Source: Methylobacter sp. | GTDB taxonomy: Bacteria > Pseudomonadota > Gammaproteobacteria > Methylococcales > Methylomonadaceae | Length of the DNA stretch: 11,381 bases | Assembly: GCA_003158415.1 (NCBI GenBank) | Contig: PMJA01000056.1 | Span: forward strand, 1 to 11,381 | Reading direction: 5' to 3' | Shown: piece by piece, positions 1 to 7,423 of the stretch | Layout of the letters: every line of letters starts with the position of its first letter | Position numbering within the stretch: the first letter of the stretch is position 1 | Notes under the pieces: generated by a model | What the model was told of the DNA's origin: nothing | The model's database searches: none | Seen by the model: the letters and a program-made list of their open reading frames with translations, nothing else | Position numbers and translations under genes: made by a program

Positions 1-185
1 CTCGCGGAGAACGCTATAGCCAGGACAACATTAAGGAGCGATTGAGTATGCGCGATTTTATGGATACGTTACGCGGTAGCGGAATCGATACCGGCGGGCC
101 TTCTGCGTTAAATTCAAGAGATATACAAGCGTTTGCAAATCAACTGGACAAGTTCCTGGCTCAACAGCTTACAGAAAACGGGTGA
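1..185 (+). CDS. C-terminal fragment of an unidentified protein (left-edge partial)
   Basis: An open frame enters from the left edge (codons in phase from base 3) and stops at TGA 183-185, leaving 60 C-terminal residues. It begins [19 protein letters not shown] and ends in a helical-looking tail [12 protein letters not shown]. It is polar and charged, with no membrane segment and no motif I can name. An internal ATG at 48 exists, but the frame is open to the edge, so a longer protein cut by the window is more likely than a short one. The first residues vaguely recall C-terminal parts of plasmid mobilisation proteins. That would suit the DUF5710 gene nearby, but it is only an impression and I assign no function. 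Confidence 0.5.
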   Translation, partial: RGERYSQDNIKERLSMRDFMDTLRGSGIDTGGPSALNSRDIQAFANQLDKFLAQQLTENG

Positions 186-246
186 AAGGCAGGTTAATGC
201 TTATCTTACACAAAAAAGGCACATAAAGGCTTTGGAAAAGTAACAT

Positions 247-750
247 TCAGTAAAGTTTTCCTACAAGATCAAGGTAAGTCAGATAAAGCCGCATATCAAA
301 TTCTAACTGATGGTAGTCGGGCTCCATGTGCTCGCATAATTTGTAAAATGCCTTGTTATGCTGCTTTTCTCTTAAATGGGCAAGTTCATGCACGACAATC
401 ATTTTAAGGCATTCAAGTGGACCATTTTTAAAGACCGATCCTATTCGGATTTCATTCTTTGATTTCAGGTTATTGCCCTGAACTCTGGATACAAATGAAT
501 GTAATCCCAATGCTTGATGGATCACATCAATTTTGTCATCGTAAACAACTTTGCTAAGCGGACTGGATTGCCGAAGAAATTGATTCTTCAACTCCACGAC
601 ATAGACATAGAGTGCTTTATCCGTCCTGATATCATGGCTAACAGGGTATTTTTTTAATAGTACCTCAGCCAATCTATCATTGTCGATGAGACTATGAACC
701 TGATCTGTTATTGTTGCCGAGTAGCCAGCCAGGTACTTTAATGTGTTCAT
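247..750 (-). CDS. ygjP: YgjP-like zinc-dependent metallopeptidase-fold protein (DUF45 family)
   Basis: This 167-residue protein has the length and layout I recall for Escherichia coli YgjP. The zinc site is visible as VVHELAHLREKQHNKAF at about residues 119-135: the HExxH-type motif HELAH, then a third ligand histidine in the HNKAFY segment, as in the YgjP/WLM (M48-like) group. Further conserved stretches are TDKALYVYVVELKNQFLR, ALGLHSFVSRVQG and MEPDYHQLEFDMRLYLT. No signal peptide or membrane segment is seen, so it should be cytoplasmic. E. coli YgjP is usually listed as a metal-dependent hydrolase or UTP pyrophosphatase, and its cellular role is poorly defined. The ATG at 750 matches the family N-terminus (MNTLKYLAGY), but the Shine-Dalgarno upstream is weak. 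A possible 42-residue ORF ends 18 bp upstream on the same strand, so the two may be co-transcribed. Family call is secure; the physiological function is not. Confidence 0.9.
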   Translation of the reverse strand: MNTLKYLAGYSATITDQVHSLIDNDRLAEVLLKKYPVSHDIRTDKALYVYVVELKNQFLRQSSPLSKVVYDDKIDVIHQALGLHSFVSRVQGNNLKSKNEIRIGSVFKNGPLECLKMIVVHELAHLREKQHNKAFYKLCEHMEPDYHQLEFDMRLYLTYLDLVGKLY

Positions 751-768
751 TTTATACCGTTGAATTCG

Positions 769-897
769 TTAGCTGATTGATGTTGTGCAGAAGCACACAT
801 TAGGCGATTTCTTGCGAAGAATATACCTGTCTTGCCAGTCTTTTTGTCCATTTTCTACGTAACGTAGAAATATCCTGCGCAATTCGGGTACGTTCAT
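769..897 (-). CDS. Possible 42-residue small protein
   Basis: Reading the minus strand, an ATG at 897-895 opens 42 codons ending at TAA (complement of 769-771). The N-terminal half, MNVPELRRIFLRYVENGQ, is amphipathic, basic and plausible as a helix; the tail has two cysteines (CFCTTSIS). An AAGG about 12 bases before the ATG overlaps the end of the upstream DUF5710 gene (stop at 911-913), so translation could be coupled. It sits between two same-strand genes, 13 bp from one and 18 bp from the other, which is why it is listed although too short for routine calling. A perfect inverted repeat lies within it and could be the real functional element. I recognise no family, and it may be chance. 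Confidence 0.27.
   Translation of the reverse strand: MNVPELRRIFLRYVENGQKDWQDRYILRKKSPNVCFCTTSIS
852..870. repeat. 19-bp perfect palindrome between DUF5710 gene and ygjP
   Basis: TTTCTACG (852-859) and CGTAGAAA (863-870) are exact inverted repeats around the 3-base spacer TAA. The site lies about 40 bp downstream of the DUF5710 gene and about 100 bp upstream of the ygjP start, both read leftward. The stem is AT-rich and has no following T run in the reading direction, so it is a poor intrinsic terminator. An operator for a dimeric regulator of ygjP is a reasonable alternative. It also lies inside the possible 42-residue ORF. Confidence 0.4.
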
Positions 898-910
898 TTT
901 GAATATTGCC

Positions 911-1222
911 TTAATCCCATGGCGGCTCATTGCCATTATAGGCAACAAAATTTTTGTCTGTTGCCTGGGTAATTATACCAAGTGCGGCATTATTGGCAGA
1001 AGAACTGGTTGTGGTGGATGAACCACGAGATCCGGGTTTACTGAGTATTGTTGCGGGCAAGTCCAAAGTGCCTGCTTGAAGTTGCCATTTTGCAAAAATA
1101 GCGATATCCATATTGGCAGGGATATACCATTTCTTATTGGCTGCATCCCATCTCGCACCGAGCGCTTTTACCGCATCGCTTTGTGCATAGGGTACATTAA
1201 GATAAATTTTGGAAGTTACCAT
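911..1222 (-). CDS. DUF5710 domain protein, small
   Basis: This 103-residue protein carries an N-terminal domain of about 45 residues: KIYLNVPYAQSDAVKALGAR, then WDAANKKWYIPANMD and IFAKW. That matches the DUF5710 pattern (LxVPYxxxDxxKxLGARWDxxxKxWYxP) often seen fused to toprim-primases and other plasmid or integrative-element proteins, or alone. The rest is a low-complexity Ser/Thr/Asn linker (SRGSSTTTSSSANN, about residues 66-79) and a short tail ending NGNEPPWD. No signal peptide. The domain has no established biochemical activity that I know of; its context in other genomes suggests nucleic-acid work on mobile DNA. Start ATG at 1222 fits the domain edge. Domain call is good; the function is open. 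Confidence 0.8.
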   Translation of the reverse strand: MVTSKIYLNVPYAQSDAVKALGARWDAANKKWYIPANMDIAIFAKWQLQAGTLDLPATILSKPGSRGSSTTTSSSANNAALGIITQATDKNFVAYNGNEPPWD

Positions 1223-1487
1223 TTTATAACAGTAATGAAATAGGCTTGATTGTATATGTGGCTGTATTGTAAATCATTGCTTACGCAACCCAATCAGAAA
1301 TTTAAACAGTTAACCATAAATGGCCCGCCAACAAGCCTTACCTATCCGGTTTTTAGGATAGATGCATATAAATTTAAGATAAAAATGGTAAGATTTTTCG
1401 ACCCTTGGGCTGGATTTATAAAATATTGTCACAATAAGGTAACAAGCTCTTTGTTACAATACCCAATTTTTAATTAAGAAAACAATT
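1223..1487 (+). promoter_or_regulatory. AT-rich divergent intergenic region, candidate phoB promoter and operator (1426-1460)
   Basis: This region separates the leftward DUF5710 gene from rightward phoB. It contains a perfect inverted repeat GTAACAA (1439-1445), spacer GCTCT, TTGTTAC (1451-1457). The right arm overlaps TACAAT (1455-1460), a 5-of-6 match to a sigma-70 -10 box, which puts the likely start about 20 bases before the phoB ATG. No good -35 stands 17 bp upstream. TTGTCAC at 1426-1432 and AGGTAAC at 1437-1443 are 11 bp apart, the spacing of a Pho box, but the match to CTGTCAT is poor. PhoB autoregulation would be expected, since that is usual for phoB. The box assignment is an inference. 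Confidence 0.35.
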
Positions 1488-2180
1488 ATGTCTAGTTTTA
1501 ATATTCTCGTTGTTGAAGATGAAGACGCTATCAGGGGCATGTTAATGATGGTTCTTGAGCAGGCGGGCTTTATGCCTATTGCCGCCGCCGATGCGGAAGA
1601 GGCTCAGAAGATCCTGGAAGACCGGATGCCGGATTTAATTCTGCTGGACTGGATGTTGCCGGGCATCAGCGGCGTTGAATGGGCTAGGCGCTTAAAGAAA
1701 GAACCCATCTACCGGGATATTCCCATTATCGTCTTGACGGCTCGCGGCGAAGAAGAGGATAAGGTCAGGGGCCTTGAAATCGGCGCCGACGACTATATGA
1801 CCAAGCCTTTTTCACCCAGGGAATTGGTGGCGCGCATCCGCGCCGTATTGCGCCGCAGCGGCAAAATACAAGGTCAGGCGCAAATCACCGTGGGCGATTT
1901 AATGCTGGATACCGAACAGCACCGGCTCAGCATCGGCGACAGGCAATTGGAAGTGAGCCCCACCGAATTCCGGTTGATGCACTTTTTTATGACCCATCCC
2001 GATAAAGTTTACAGCCGCACGCAATTGTTGGATCAGGTTTGGGGCCGTAGCGTTTATATTGAAGAACGCACGATTGATGTCCATATCCGCCGTCTGAGAA
2101 AAATTCTCGAGGAATACGGTCGCGAAGATTTAGTGCAAACCGTGCGCGGTTTCGGTTACCGGTTTTCATTGATGGATTAA
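1488..2180 (+). CDS. phoB: Phosphate regulon response regulator PhoB
   Basis: PhoB is the DNA-binding regulator that switches on phosphate-scavenging genes when phosphorylated by PhoR. The 230-residue protein has the standard OmpR/PhoB layout. The receiver domain (about 4-120) has the acidic pocket E10-D11-E12, phospho-acceptor D54 in [11 protein letters not shown]84 and K106 in the TKPF motif. The C-terminal winged-helix domain (about 130-228) has [21 protein letters not shown], recognition-helix region [14 protein letters not shown], and RGFGYRF. LDWMLPG and the [18 protein letters not shown] segment are typical of PhoB rather than OmpR or KdpE. ATG 1488 gives the normal N-terminus ([12 protein letters not shown]); the Shine-Dalgarno is weak. 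phoR follows after 5 bp, making an operon. No key residue is missing. Confidence 0.95.
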   Translation: MSSFNILVVEDEDAIRGMLMMVLEQAGFMPIAAADAEEAQKILEDRMPDLILLDWMLPGISGVEWARRLKKEPIYRDIPIIVLTARGEEEDKVRGLEIGADDYMTKPFSPRELVARIRAVLRRSGKIQGQAQITVGDLMLDTEQHRLSIGDRQLEVSPTEFRLMHFFMTHPDKVYSRTQLLDQVWGRSVYIEERTIDVHIRRLRKILEEYGREDLVQTVRGFGYRFSLMD

Positions 2181-2185
2181 GTGTT

Positions 2186-3463
2186 ATGGGCATCTGGAAA
2201 AAAGAGATAAATACCGTACTGTTACTGCTGTTGACGGCGGCGGTGGTCGGCGGCTTGACCGGGCTTTTTTTACCGTTACTATTCTTGCTGATGCTGGCCA
2301 TCATTATGCGGCAGGTCGTTCAGATCAAGCGTTTTGAAGCATGGATCAGCAGGGGCGGCAGTAAAAAATACCCTAAAACCACCGGTATTTGGGAAGAGAT
2401 TTATTACCACGTTTATCGTATTAAAAAAAACGAAAAACACCGTAAAAAGAAACTGAGCAAAATGATCGACCAGTTTCGCCAGTCCACGGAAGCGCTGCCT
2501 GATGCGGCTATTGTTTTGGGAGTCCATGACGAAATTGATTGGGCCAATAAAGCCGCAAGAGCGGTGTTCGGTTTGCAGCAAGCCGATATGGGTCAGCGTT
2601 TACCTAATCTTATTCGCTATCCTGAGTTTATCCACTATTTAAAATCAGGACGCTATGAGGAAGCGGTTATATTGCCGTCGCCGGTCGATAACCGCATTAC
2701 CCTGGAAGTGCGGATTGTGCCTTATGGCGCAGGCTTGCGCTTGTTATTGGCGCAAGATGTCACGCAACTGAAAAAAATGGAACGCATGCGCAAGGATTTT
2801 GTGGCCAATGTCTCCCATGAACTTCGAACGCCGTTGACGGTATTAAAAGGTTATCTGGAAACCTTGCAGGATCTGGATGACGGACATTCACCGTTATTAA
2901 CCGGCTCGTTCCAGCAAATGCAGGGACAAACCGAGCGCATGCAGCATCTGGTTGATGATTTGTTATTGTTGACGCGGTTGGAAACGCAACAGAAAAAATC
3001 GCACTGTGTCGATGTGCCCGCGCTGTTAAGCCAGATTTGTAAAGAAGGCGACGCCCTTGAAAATGCGTCTCGACGCATCGAATTAACCCTGGAAACCGCC
3101 GCGCATATCGTCGGCGAAGAGCAGGAACTGCGCAGCGCCTTCACTAATTTATTAGGCAATGCCCTCAAATATTCGCCGGACGATTCGGTGGTGAAGGTGC
3201 GCTGGTACCAAAACCCGGAGTCTGTAGTGCTGGCCGTTGAAGATCAGGGTGAAGGCATCGCCAAAGCGGATATACCCAGGGTCACCGAGCGCTTTTACCG
3301 GAGCGAAATCAAGCGCATCAAGAAAGTAAACGGCACCGGACTGGGTTTGGCTATTGTCAAGCATGTGCTGATGCGACATGACGCCCATTTGCATATCGAC
3401 AGCGAATTAGGCAAAGGCAGTTGTTTCAGCTGCTATTTTCCGGTTGAACGCATTTGTGATTAA
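2186..3463 (+). CDS. phoR: Phosphate regulon sensor histidine kinase PhoR
   Basis: PhoR is the inner-membrane kinase/phosphatase partner of PhoB, signalling phosphate limitation via the Pst transporter and PhoU. The 425-residue protein starts with a membrane region of two closely spaced hydrophobic stretches (about 10-42), as in the PhoR N-terminal domain with almost no periplasmic loop. A basic linker follows, then a PAS domain (about 95-195, EALPDAAIVLGVHDEIDWAN). The HisKA domain has phospho-acceptor H211 in NVSHELRTPLTVLKGYLETL. The ATPase domain has the N box NLLGNALKYSP (321-331), G1 DQGEGIA (353-359), F box ERFYR (368-372) and G2 GTGLGLAIVKH (383-393). It lies 5 bp after phoB. No phoU or pst gene follows; the next gene is zwf after 257 bp. 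Confidence 0.95.
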   Translation: MGIWKKEINTVLLLLLTAAVVGGLTGLFLPLLFLLMLAIIMRQVVQIKRFEAWISRGGSKKYPKTTGIWEEIYYHVYRIKKNEKHRKKKLSKMIDQFRQSTEALPDAAIVLGVHDEIDWANKAARAVFGLQQADMGQRLPNLIRYPEFIHYLKSGRYEEAVILPSPVDNRITLEVRIVPYGAGLRLLLAQDVTQLKKMERMRKDFVANVSHELRTPLTVLKGYLETLQDLDDGHSPLLTGSFQQMQGQTERMQHLVDDLLLLTRLETQQKKSHCVDVPALLSQICKEGDALENASRRIELTLETAAHIVGEEQELRSAFTNLLGNALKYSPDDSVVKVRWYQNPESVVLAVEDQGEGIAKADIPRVTERFYRSEIKRIKKVNGTGLGLAIVKHVLMRHDAHLHIDSELGKGSCFSCYFPVERICD

Positions 3464-3720
3464 TGCATGATCCAGCACTCTCATAACCCTGCTCCCCCTC
3501 TATAAAACCCTGCCAACAAACCACCTGCCATAATTCCAAGAACGGCATTTAGACTTAAAATTTTACTATGCAATGATAACGTCGATCTTGCTGCGCCCAA
3601 GGTATTGCAATCAGTACAGCATCTTGAGAAGATTTCTGCGATAATAAAACTTTGGCATTTTGCAAAAAAATGTCCATTTTTCTTAACCCTCGCCCATCAC
3701 TTTTTACCTACTGCCAACAC
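3464..3720 (+). promoter_or_regulatory. Intergenic region with candidate extended -10 promoter for zwf (3637-3645)
   Basis: No gene is supported here. TGCGATAAT at 3637-3645 matches an extended -10 element (TGnTATAAT, one mismatch in the hexamer). It would start transcription near 3652, leaving a leader of about 70 bases before the zwf ATG at 3721. No convincing -35 lies 17 bp upstream, which an extended -10 can tolerate. At the start of the region the sequence AACCCTGC occurs at 3485-3492 and again at 3506-3513 (21 bp apart), with a shorter ACCTGCC at 3523-3529. No clear terminator hairpin follows phoR. Promoter assignment is by pattern only. Confidence 0.35.
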
Positions 3721-5190
3721 ATGAAAAACGAAAAAACATTTAAACCCTGTGATTTAGTAATTTATGGCGCGCTGGGTGATCTATCAAAACGCAAGCTGCT
3801 TATTTCCTTGTATAGCCTTGAAAATGCCAACTTCATCGAAACGGATACTCGTATTATCGGTGTAGACCGGCATGACCTGAAAGACTCTGAATTTGTTGAG
3901 TTAGCCTACAAAAGTTTGCAGGAGTTTTTGAATGATGACATTGATGACGCCGTGTGGGCGCGGTTTTCAGCCCGACTTTCCTATCTGAAAATAGACCTGA
4001 CCCAGATGGATCAATACCGGCAGTTAAATGCCGTCATAGACCAGAAACACCGGATTATGGTCAATTACTTTGCCGTCGCGCCGTTCCTGTTTAAAAGCAT
4101 TTGCCAGGGACTGGCCAAATCCGGTGTATTGACGGAAAACTCGCGCATGGTGATGGAAAAACCCATCGGCCACGACCTGAAATCATCGAAAGAAATCAAC
4201 GATGTCGTGGCGAGCGTATTCAACGAGAAACAGGTTTACCGTATCGACCATTACCTGGGCAAAGAAACTGTCTTGAATTTATTGGCCTTGCGTTTCGCCA
4301 ATTCCATTTTCACCACCAACTGGAATCACAACACCATCGACCATATCCAGATTACCGCAGCGGAAGAAGTCGGCATCGAAGGTCGCTTCGATTATTTTGA
4401 TAAAACCGGCCAGTTGCGCGACATGTTGCAAAACCATCTGTTACAAATTTTAACGTTTATCGCCATGGAGCCGCCGGTTAACCTGGAAGCCGACAGCATC
4501 CATAATGAAAAAATAAAAGTGCTTAAAGCCTTGCGGCCGATTACCCTCGCCAATGTTGAAGAAAAAACCGTGCGCGGACAGTACAGCGCCGGTTATATCA
4601 AAGGCAGCGCCGTGCCAGGCTACCTGGAAGAAGACGGCGCGAATACTGATAGCGCCACAGAAAGTTTTGTCGCCTTGCGCGTCGATATTGATAACTGGCG
4701 TTGGGCGGGCGTACCGTTTTACTTGCGCACCGGAAAGCGCCTGACCGCAAAGCGCACTGAAATAGTAGTTTATTTTAAACAGTTACCTCATAATATTTTC
4801 AAAGACAGCTTTCGTGAACTGCCACCCAATAAATTGATTATTCATCTGCAACCGAATGAGGGCGTAGAAATCGAAATGCTGAATAAAATACCCGGCATTG
4901 ATGAGCACATTAAACTGAAAAAAACCAAGCTGGATTTAAGCTTTTCCGATACCTTTAAAAAGAGCCGGATTTTCGGCGGTTATGAAAAACTGGTGCTGGA
5001 AGCCATGCGCGGCAACCCGACCCTGTTTCTTAGCCGCGAAGAAATTGAACAGGCTTGGACGTGGATAGATTCCATACAAAACGCTTGGCATTATTATCAA
5101 GACGCGCCCAAGCCCTATCCTGCCGGAACCTGGGGGCCGGTCGCCTCGGTTGCCTTGCTTGCCAGAGATGGTCGGGCCTGGGAAGAATAA
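3721..5190 (+). CDS. zwf: Glucose-6-phosphate 1-dehydrogenase
   Basis: Zwf oxidises glucose 6-phosphate to 6-phosphogluconolactone with reduction of NADP+ or NAD+, and is the entry to the Entner-Doudoroff and oxidative pentose phosphate routes. It acts in the cytoplasm. From ATG 3721 the protein has 489 residues, close to E. coli Zwf. The N-terminal Rossmann domain shows [12 protein letters not shown] (16-27). The family signature RIDHYLGKE is at 174-182, and the catalytic-base histidine is in [10 protein letters not shown] (H239); MEKPIGHDL lies at 145-153. The start was chosen because homology begins at [13 protein letters not shown]. The frame stays open upstream to a TTG at 3652, but that would add 23 unrelated residues and would sit at the predicted transcription start. 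No strong Shine-Dalgarno precedes either start. edd begins 37 bp downstream, so the two are probably co-transcribed. Confidence 0.95.
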   Translation: MKNEKTFKPCDLVIYGALGDLSKRKLLISLYSLENANFIETDTRIIGVDRHDLKDSEFVELAYKSLQEFLNDDIDDAVWARFSARLSYLKIDLTQMDQYRQLNAVIDQKHRIMVNYFAVAPFLFKSICQGLAKSGVLTENSRMVMEKPIGHDLKSSKEINDVVASVFNEKQVYRIDHYLGKETVLNLLALRFANSIFTTNWNHNTIDHIQITAAEEVGIEGRFDYFDKTGQLRDMLQNHLLQILTFIAMEPPVNLEADSIHNEKIKVLKALRPITLANVEEKTVRGQYSAGYIKGSAVPGYLEEDGANTDSATESFVALRVDIDNWRWAGVPFYLRTGKRLTAKRTEIVVYFKQLPHNIFKDSFRELPPNKLIIHLQPNEGVEIEMLNKIPGIDEHIKLKKTKLDLSFSDTFKKSRIFGGYEKLVLEAMRGNPTLFLSREEIEQAWTWIDSIQNAWHYYQDAPKPYPAGTWGPVASVALLARDGRAWEE

Positions 5191-5227
5191 ATACAATTAT
5201 CATTCGCGCAACCCTAGAGGAATAAAT

Positions 5228-7048
5228 ATGCATCCCGTAATTGAAAGAGTGACTCAAGAAATCATTGAGCGTAGTCATCCTACCCGCTCGGCCTACCTGA
5301 ACTATATCGACGGCATTGCTAAAAAAGGCCCGATACGTTCCGGCATGGGTTGCGGCAATTTGGCTCACGGCTTCGCGGCCTGTAGCGCCAGTGAAAAAGC
5401 CGATTTGACCGGCGATCAAAAAGCCAATATTGCCATTATCACGTCTTACAATGACATGTTGTCGGCTCACCAGCCGTACAAGGATGCGCCGGATTTAATC
5501 AAAGCCGCCATCAGAGAGGAGGGCGGCGTCGCCCAGGTTGCTGGCGGCGTACCAGCCATGTGCGACGGCATCACTCAGGGACAGCCCGGCATGGAATTGT
5601 CATTATTCAGCCGCGACCTGATCGCCATGTCCACCGCCATCGGCATGAGCCACAACATGTTTGACGGCGCATTGTACCTGGGCGTTTGCGACAAGATAGT
5701 GCCCGGACTGTTGATCGGCGCGTTAAGTTTCGGCCATTTGCCGACTATTTTTATTCCGGCAGGGCCTATGCCCAGCGGCTTGACCAACAAAGAAAAAGCC
5801 CGCGCCCGCCAAGCTTACGCCACCGGTAAAATCGGCCGCAAGGAACTGCTGGAAGCCGAGTCTGCATCTTACCACAGCCCAGGTACCTGCACCTTTTACG
5901 GCACGGCCAACAGCAACCAGATGATGATGGAAATCATGGGCTTGCATTTGCCTGGCAGCTCCTTCATCAACCCTTACACGCCGTTGCGCGACGAGCTCAC
6001 CCAAGCGGCGGCCAAACAGGTTTTAAAATTTACCGCATTGGGTGACGATTACCGTCCGATTGCGCACATGATTTCCGAAAAAGCTATCGTCAATGCCGTC
6101 ATCGGTTTATTGGCGACGGGCGGCTCGACCAACCACACCATGCACTTGATCGCCATTGCCCGCGCCGCCGGCATCGTGCTTAATTGGGACGATTTCGACC
6201 ATCTATCCAAAGCGGTTCCTCTAATAGCCAAAATTTACCCCAACGGCCCGGCCGACGTGAACCACTTCCAGGCGGCGGGCGGCATGGGCGTGTTGATTGC
6301 CGAGCTGTTACGCAACGGCCTGTTGCATGAAGACATTATTACCGTTGCCGATGAGCGCGGCATGAACAGCTACCGCCAGGAACCCAAGCTGATAGACGAT
6401 AAATTAATCTGGGAACCTGTTCCCGATGTTTCGCTGGATACCGATGTGCTGGGTACCGTCGAAAAACCCTTCGCTACCGGCGGCGGCCTGCATGTGATGC
6501 ACGGCAATTTAGGACGCGGCATCTCCAAACTGTCTGCCGTTTCGGCTGAACATCAAATCGTTGAAGCGCCCGCCATTGTATTCGATGACCAGGAAGACAT
6601 GCTGGGCGCCTTTAAACGCGGCGAACTGGAAAAAGATTTCGTCGCCGTCATCCGCTTTCAGGGGCCGCGTTCCAACGGCATGCCGGAACTGCATAAACTG
6701 ACGCCACCGCTGGGCGTACTACAAGACAAAGGCTACAAGGTGGCGCTGGTGACAGATGGGCGCATGTCCGGCGCTTCGGGCAAAGTCCCCTCCGTTATCC
6801 ATTTATGCCCGGAATGTGAATCCGGTGGCCCGTTGGCGAAAGTGCATAATGGCGATATTATTTCCATGAACCTGCAAACCGGCAATATCAACGTATTGGT
6901 GGACGAGGCCGAATTCAATGCCCGAATTCCCGCGCCCAATTCCGCTAAAAACCATCACTACGGTATGGGACGCGAGATGTTCGGCCGCTTCCGGCTGGGT
7001 GCGTCTTCTGCTGAAACGGGGGCTAGTAATTTGTTTTTGGTGGATTAG
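5228..7048 (+). CDS. edd: Phosphogluconate dehydratase (Entner-Doudoroff)
   Basis: Edd dehydrates 6-phosphogluconate to 2-keto-3-deoxy-6-phosphogluconate (KDPG), the first committed ED step, using a [4Fe-4S] cluster. The 606-residue length agrees with E. coli Edd (about 603). It belongs to the IlvD/Edd family, and the paralogue-specific N-terminus ([16 protein letters not shown], then [16 protein letters not shown]) marks it as Edd rather than dihydroxy-acid dehydratase. Candidate cluster cysteines are C112 ([11 protein letters not shown]), C154 (CDKIVPG, the first family signature) and C221 ([14 protein letters not shown]). The second signature [13 protein letters not shown] is near the C-terminus. 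ATG 5228 is preceded by AGAGGA (5216-5221) at a good 6-base spacing; the open frame upstream to 5150 overlaps zwf and is not needed. The usual partner eda is absent directly downstream. Confidence 0.96.
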   Translation: MHPVIERVTQEIIERSHPTRSAYLNYIDGIAKKGPIRSGMGCGNLAHGFAACSASEKADLTGDQKANIAIITSYNDMLSAHQPYKDAPDLIKAAIREEGGVAQVAGGVPAMCDGITQGQPGMELSLFSRDLIAMSTAIGMSHNMFDGALYLGVCDKIVPGLLIGALSFGHLPTIFIPAGPMPSGLTNKEKARARQAYATGKIGRKELLEAESASYHSPGTCTFYGTANSNQMMMEIMGLHLPGSSFINPYTPLRDELTQAAAKQVLKFTALGDDYRPIAHMISEKAIVNAVIGLLATGGSTNHTMHLIAIARAAGIVLNWDDFDHLSKAVPLIAKIYPNGPADVNHFQAAGGMGVLIAELLRNGLLHEDIITVADERGMNSYRQEPKLIDDKLIWEPVPDVSLDTDVLGTVEKPFATGGGLHVMHGNLGRGISKLSAVSAEHQIVEAPAIVFDDQEDMLGAFKRGELEKDFVAVIRFQGPRSNGMPELHKLTPPLGVLQDKGYKVALVTDGRMSGASGKVPSVIHLCPECESGGPLAKVHNGDIISMNLQTGNINVLVDEAEFNARIPAPNSAKNHHYGMGREMFGRFRLGASSAETGASNLFLVD

Positions 7049-7084
7049 GTATGGTTTCTGCGTCTCTCTTAACTGCCTGATTAA

Positions 7085-7174
7085 AGAATGAACCGTCATC
7101 TCAGATGCCGATATTCAGTACCAGGGACGGTAAGTTGCACAAGACGGGCAGATTCTAAAAAGAGGAAACGTTAA
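7085..7174 (+). pseudogene. Possible 3' remnant of a BrnT-like toxin gene
   Basis: A short frame follows an in-frame TAA (7082-7084), contains ATG 7088, and ends at TAA 7172-7174. Its last residues, TRRADSKKRKR, resemble the basic C-terminus of BrnT RNase toxins (typically ISARRA followed by K/R/E-rich residues). The position fits, since BrnT genes sit immediately upstream of brnA and the antitoxin-like frame starts within about 10 bases. The toxin core is missing: only about 28 codons are left between the edd end and the antitoxin. The match rests on a dozen low-complexity basic residues plus position, so it is suggestive only. Confidence 0.35.
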
Positions 7175-7181
7175 CAAGCCA

Positions 7182-7376
7182 TTGAATGAACAGCATTTTT
7201 CACTCAATCCAGCCGTTGCGTTGACTGAGCAACAGCAGGGAGAAATAGCCGCATTAAACGCGATGCCGGATGAGGTGATTGATTATAGTGACATTCCACC
7301 CTTGACCGAAGAATTTTGGCAAAATGCAGTGCGCAATCCTTGTTCTACATCGTTCCCACGCTCCGCGTGGGAATGA
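7182..7376 (+). pseudogene. BrnA/CopG-like antitoxin, truncated by a REP element
   Basis: The frame encodes QQQGEIAALNAMPDEVIDYS followed by DIPPLTEEFWQNAVRNP, the N-terminal half of BrnA-type antitoxins (D-x-S-D-I-P-x-L-T-x-x-F/W). These neutralise a BrnT RNase toxin and repress their own operon through a C-terminal ribbon-helix-helix domain. Here that domain is absent. After NP the frame runs into the REP hairpin at 7348 and reads through it as SFPRSAWE before TGA 7374-7376, so the C-terminus is repeat sequence, not antitoxin. No rest of the gene is found after the right-hand REP. The start is uncertain: TTG 7182 is in frame, the ATG at 7186 is not, and the AGAGGA at 7161-7166 is too far from TTG, so the start codon may also be lost. 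Confidence 0.7.
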
Positions 7377-7399
7377 ATCCCGCAACGCTCCAGCGTTGC
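7348..7399 (+). repeat. Left REP element (two hairpins)
   Basis: The outer hairpin is TTCCCACGC (7353-7361), loop TCC, GCGTGGGAA (7365-7373), a perfect 9-bp stem. The inner hairpin is GCAACGCT (7382-7389), loop CC, AGCGTTGC (7392-7399), a perfect 8-bp stem. The block 7348-7375 recurs in inverted orientation at 7982-8009 with a single mismatch in the loop. This is the form of a REP sequence mobilised by a RAYT transposase. It forms the breakpoint of the antitoxin-like gene. Confidence 0.85.
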
Positions 7400-7423
7400 C
7401 AGCTTAACTGAGCAAAAAGCAAT

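Noticed and set aside
1250..1477. A 75-codon open frame on the plus strand in front of phoB
   Set aside because: It covers the AT-rich promoter region, has no recognisable domain, low-quality composition and no Shine-Dalgarno. It ends 10 bp before phoB and overlaps the palindrome and the -10 candidate.
3652..3720. TTG at 3652 (or ATG 3670) as the zwf start
   Set aside because: Family similarity begins just after ATG 3721. The extension is unrelated sequence and would begin at or beside the predicted transcription start.
5150..5227. Longer edd starting inside the end of zwf
   Set aside because: ATG 5228 has a well-spaced AGAGGA and matches the Edd N-terminus; the extra 26 residues look like zwf read in another frame.
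7092..7131. ACCGTC and GACGGT as a terminator hairpin after edd
   Set aside because: A 6-bp stem with a 28-base loop and no T run is too weak, and it lies within the toxin-remnant frame.
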